A DNA stretch of 64,000 nt from Amoebophrya sp. A120 (taxonomy: Eukaryota; Sar; Dinophyceae; Syndiniales; Amoebophryaceae). The stretch's first letter is position 1. Each line of letters starts with the position of its first letter. Shown piece by piece: positions 62,677 to 64,000 of the stretch. The stretch covers positions 395,309-459,308 of the forward strand of contig CAJINV010000015.1 in the NCBI GenBank assembly GCA_905178155.1, read 5' to 3'. The notes under the pieces were generated by a model, which was not told where the DNA came from, ran no database searches, and was given only the letters and a program-made list of their open reading frames with translations. Made by a program: the position numbers and the translations under genes.

Positions 62677-64000
62677 CTTGATTGCGTGGCGGGCTGTCGT
62701 GCAGAATCCAAAAGTGGCACCACGAGGAACAAGTGTAAAGTAAGTGGGGGGTGAAAAGTTTATGCTTTACAAAATTGGGGTTTAGTGTTTTATGTTGCCC
62801 TCGCAAAACCGCAAAAATTTTGCGAGCGCAACGTGACTACCTTTCACAGCAACCTCATCTTGCTGTCTGGGTGGGTGGGGGATGCGCCACTTCTTTGCAT
62901 CAAGTAGTGCACCTCGTCCACGAGGTTTTTTCTTTGTAGTTTTGAGAAAATCGAAGACCTCCTAAAAGTGGATGGAAAATTGGGAAAATTGGAAGTGGAA
63001 CAAAAAAAGGCGGAAATTATCAGAGGCTCTCATTAGGATTAGTACAATGAGGGAAATTGTTATGTGACTTCAGCGTACTGAAGTTGTTCTACTGTACATG
63101 TACTACGTTGGTGCAAAACAACGCTGGCTTGACTTATAGCCTCGGAAATTATCCTTGAGGCGCTTTACACAAGAAAGTCAAGAATATTTGAAAATTGAAT
63201 CAGCCTCAGGTTCTTCTCAGAGTCAAAGAAACAGCTGACAAAAAAAGATTCGCTCAAAGAAAGGAAAGTAAGAAGCTAACCACTCGTCAGAGTCAGACTC
63301 GTACAACTTCAACTTCTAGCACAACAAGATGAACTGTAACTTCCATAATGAAGTCAAAACAATACCCGGACCGCCTCTCGCGGCAGAAAAAAAGAAAACT
63401 AAGGATGTTGCGCAGTTTCAAGCCACAAATGATGTGGAAAGTTGCTTCGAGTATCTTTGCATGCAGAATCTTCACATTTCTGACAATTACGTACCGACCC
63501 AAAGAAATCCGCTATTTCTGCAGCTGCATCACTGTAGTTTGTTACGGCTGTGAAGCTACATGAGAGTTTAGATGTTGAACGAAGAACGTGCATATTGATA
63601 CGGCGACCTTGTTGTGCTCACTCGAAGACAAAAAAGACTACGGCCCTTTCGTAAGTCTAAGTAAGTAGGTTTTTGAGAAAGCGCTTGTTCTTCTAGGACG
63701 AACGACCCAACAGAGCGAACACCGAGTTGTAGCCGTTCGAATCGCTCTATCGGTTTTCCGGCTCGACAGATGATCGCTTCTCCTGACGACCACGACATTG
63801 CGAATGTTTAGATACAGTTTTGGTTGGTTCAGTTCGTTCGTTTTGTGTGAAAAAGCACGAGGACCACGAAGACTACTATGACAAAATCTGCATGAACTTC
63901 TCGGTTCTACGTAGGTGTGAGACATTCGATTCGACTTTTTTGTTGAGAGTGATAAAAAGTTGTTGTCAGCTTTGCATACTTGATTTGAGAGCAGCGTCAT
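62677..64000. other. Region upstream of ALAS
   Basis: No introner and no recognised domain. It contains the probable ALAS promoter and 5' UTR. A minus-strand frame is open from the right edge to 63638 and is listed separately. Confidence 0.4.
63638..64000 (-). CDS. Possible hypothetical protein or exon at the window edge
   Basis: Open for 120 codons from the right edge to a stop at 63638, Arg/Ser-rich with a few Cys (SSCRFCHSS). It has no recognised domain, no introner, and its start lies exactly at the window edge. It could be chance. Confidence 0.15.
   Translation of the reverse strand: MTLLSNQVCKADNNFLSLSTKKSNRMSHTYVEPRSSCRFCHSSLRGPRAFSHKTNELNQPKLYLNIRNVVVVRRSDHLSSRKTDRAIRTATTRCSLCWVVRPRRTSAFSKTYLLRLTKGP

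Overview
The window looks like nuclear DNA of a dinoflagellate-lineage alveolate, most probably a non-photosynthetic, parasite-type one such as Amoebophrya. This is inferred from four things. Every gene I can build lies on the minus strand in one long array. Introns are numerous and mostly lack GT-AG ends. Almost all introns are transposon-like 'introners'. Haem synthesis starts with a 5-aminolevulinate synthase (C4 route). No transposase, rRNA, tRNA or CRISPR array was recognised.

Layout from right to left, in the direction of transcription. 5-aminolevulinate synthase, 62676-58661. A 3.1 kb spacer with a long hairpin. Translation initiation factor eIF3c, 55556-46553, with 21 exons. Two small genes, 46266-45536 (Gly/Lys-rich) and 45437-44967. 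A satellite-bearing spacer. A coiled-coil membrane protein, 43276-40653. A major facilitator transporter, 39384-35407. A canopy-like secreted protein, 34574-32129. A 3 kb spacer with a foldback element. A type II membrane protein, 29212-25891. An IQ-motif protein, 24276-21326. A doubtful small locus, about 20721-19831. Two paralogues of unknown function in tandem, 18529-15766 and 15042-7237. Two tandem glycosyltransferase-like genes, 5562-2507 and 812 to beyond the left edge.

The main result is the introns. I reconstructed 65 intronic elements plus one nested copy, in about a dozen families (called A-L here). They share one plan: outermost bases TAT...ATA, inverted terminal repeats, a usual length of 140-400 bp, and a 5-bp direct repeat of the target on each side. 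The repeat is exact in 50 of 65 by my count. Removing the element plus one copy of the 5-bp repeat restores the reading frame in all twelve multi-exon genes, with one 1-nt exception in eIF3c and one unresolved locus. Only about 4 of 65 could be removed this way with GT-AG ends. Family B occurs in both orientations relative to the gene. Two elements in one paralogue have matching empty sites in its tandem sister, so the introns were gained after duplication. One element sits inside another with its own target duplication, and one has satellite DNA inside it that also occurs in a spacer.

The genes are unrelated housekeeping and membrane functions and do not form a pathway. Exon limits below are given at element edges, so each junction carries one extra copy of the 5-bp repeat. 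Protein lengths were computed after removing it.
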